From contig NZ_SJPP01000006.1 in the NCBI RefSeq assembly GCF_007860075.1, positions 1 to 64,000 on the forward strand: a DNA stretch of 64,000 nt, written 5' to 3'. The first letter of the stretch is position 1; each line of letters begins with the position of its first letter. Both the position numbers and the translations under genes were made by a program. Origin of the DNA: Symmachiella macrocystis. Lineage in GTDB: Bacteria; Planctomycetota; Planctomycetia; Planctomycetales; Planctomycetaceae. Shown here piece by piece: positions 63,450 to 64,000 of the stretch. The notes under the pieces were generated by a model. That model was not told the DNA's origin and ran no database searches. It saw only the letters and a list, made by a program, of their open reading frames with translations.

Positions 63450-64000
63450 ATGCGAGGTTTTGTGTTCCAGACGTTATTTCGGTTGATCTGCCTAACGATT
63501 GCATTGACGAACTATTCGCCTGCCATCGGGCAAGAAGCGTCTGATTCCCCACCGCAGGCGAGAACCTCTTCCAGCGCGAAAATCCCAGTGGACCATCTCC
63601 AGGTAATCTTGCGTCCTCTGACAAAAGAGGAACTGGAGGTTGAGTTGCAAGGCTGGCTCGGCGTGTTGCGTGCGAAGATCACCGAAGTCGGCGAAACCGA
63701 AATAAAACTCAAGACCTTGGCGGAAAACGAATCGGATGAGCAGTTGGCCGACCAATTGATCACTTTGCGTACCGAAGAGACGGCACTGGCCGAACGCGCT
63801 CGGATTGTACTCGACGCCCTCAAAACAAAAGGAGGTGATGTTCAATCCGAGCAGCAATTCATCATCGCCGTGTCGGACATCAGCGAGACAACCGATGCGA
63901 CCACGTATCGGGCGGCAGTCGTCGCCGAGGTCACCAACTGGATCGGACGAGACGATGGTGGCAAACTTTGGGCAAAGCGAATCTTAGTCGCTATGATCAT
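63450..64000 (+). CDS. MscS-like mechanosensitive channel, N-terminal part (runs off window)
   Basis: ATG 63450 follows GAGGGGAG. The visible 183 residues have a signal peptide (VFQTLFRLICLTIALTNYSPAIG), an extracytoplasmic helical region with a coiled-coil look (LRPLTKEELEVELQGWLGVLRAKITEVGETEIKL, TEETALAERARIVLDAL), and the start of the first membrane segment (WAKRILVAMII). This arrangement is common in large MscS-family channels of planctomycetes. The channel core lies outside the window, so the family call is tentative. Confidence 0.6.
   Translation, partial: MRGFVFQTLFRLICLTIALTNYSPAIGQEASDSPPQARTSSSAKIPVDHLQVILRPLTKEELEVELQGWLGVLRAKITEVGETEIKLKTLAENESDEQLADQLITLRTEETALAERARIVLDALKTKGGDVQSEQQFIIAVSDISETTDATTYRAAVVAEVTNWIGRDDGGKLWAKRILVAMI

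Overview
The window looks like a chromosome segment of a planctomycete (Planctomycetota). The evidence is a DUF1501 gene next to a DUF1549/DUF1553 cytochrome-like gene and a large secreted Ig/PPC-type protein, a secreted sulfatase, two BlaI/M56 sensor pairs, basic H1-like proteins with [12 protein letters not shown] repeats, a Tat-exported amidinotransferase and a signal-peptide-bearing MscS-like channel. No rRNA, tRNA or CRISPR array was seen. Much of the segment is accessory DNA rich in insertion-sequence debris and dispersed intergenic repeats.

Layout. 1-1481: the 5' end of an IS3-type element, a tandem 14-bp repeat, and an IS5-type transposase split by an A7 slippery site. 1672-5115: two tandem caspase-like genes that are almost identical over 880 bp. 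They then diverge; the second re-uses a 78-bp piece of the caspase domain and ends in an NlpC/P60-like domain. A gene of unknown function follows. 5116-6262: transposase C-terminus debris and repeats. 6263-15343 (minus strand): a compact biosynthetic operon transcribed from 15343 down: SbnA-like and SbnB-like enzymes (L-2,3-diaminopropionate supply), a glycine-amidinotransferase-type enzyme, a membrane-anchored single-module NRPS resembling poly-amino-acid synthetases, a phosphopantetheinyl transferase, and a TraX-like membrane protein. 15581-22112: a double-domain secreted protein, a truncated and an intact LysR gene, a sulfatase, and a DUF1254/DUF1214 protein.

22334-25208: a heavily deleted prophage/IS3 remnant. 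25628-34468: a lipoprotein resembling an alpha-glucuronidase-type hydrolase, then the minus-strand PSCyt/DUF1501 operon. 34640-36360: a DDE integrase-type IS. 36320-40106: a translationally coupled phage module (winged helix, HTH-ParB-TOPRIM fusion, ParB-methyltransferase, DUF1937, zinc ribbon). 40821-47190: ordinary-looking chromosomal genes (DUF309, H1-like pair, alpha/beta hydrolase, APH-type kinase, FKBP, NDH-2). 47482-50128: HNH-TerS-TerL packaging genes, both terminase genes carrying in-frame stops. 50363-53532: BlaI/M56 pair and a serine recombinase fragment. 53798-56493: Tat amidinotransferase and a porin-like barrel. 57510-60782: SRPBCC protein and a second BlaI/M56 pair in which the protease is fused to WD40 repeats. 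60810-62040: an internally deleted IS and repeats. 62116-64000: an AraC regulator and the start of an MscS-like channel.

The two most interesting loci are the mosaic tandem caspase genes (1672-5115), apparently built by recombination with C-terminal domain exchange, and the diaminopropionate/amidinotransferase/NRPS operon (6263-15343), which predicts a membrane-made guanidino- or diaminopropionate-containing product. All functional statements come from motif recognition by eye; no database search was run.
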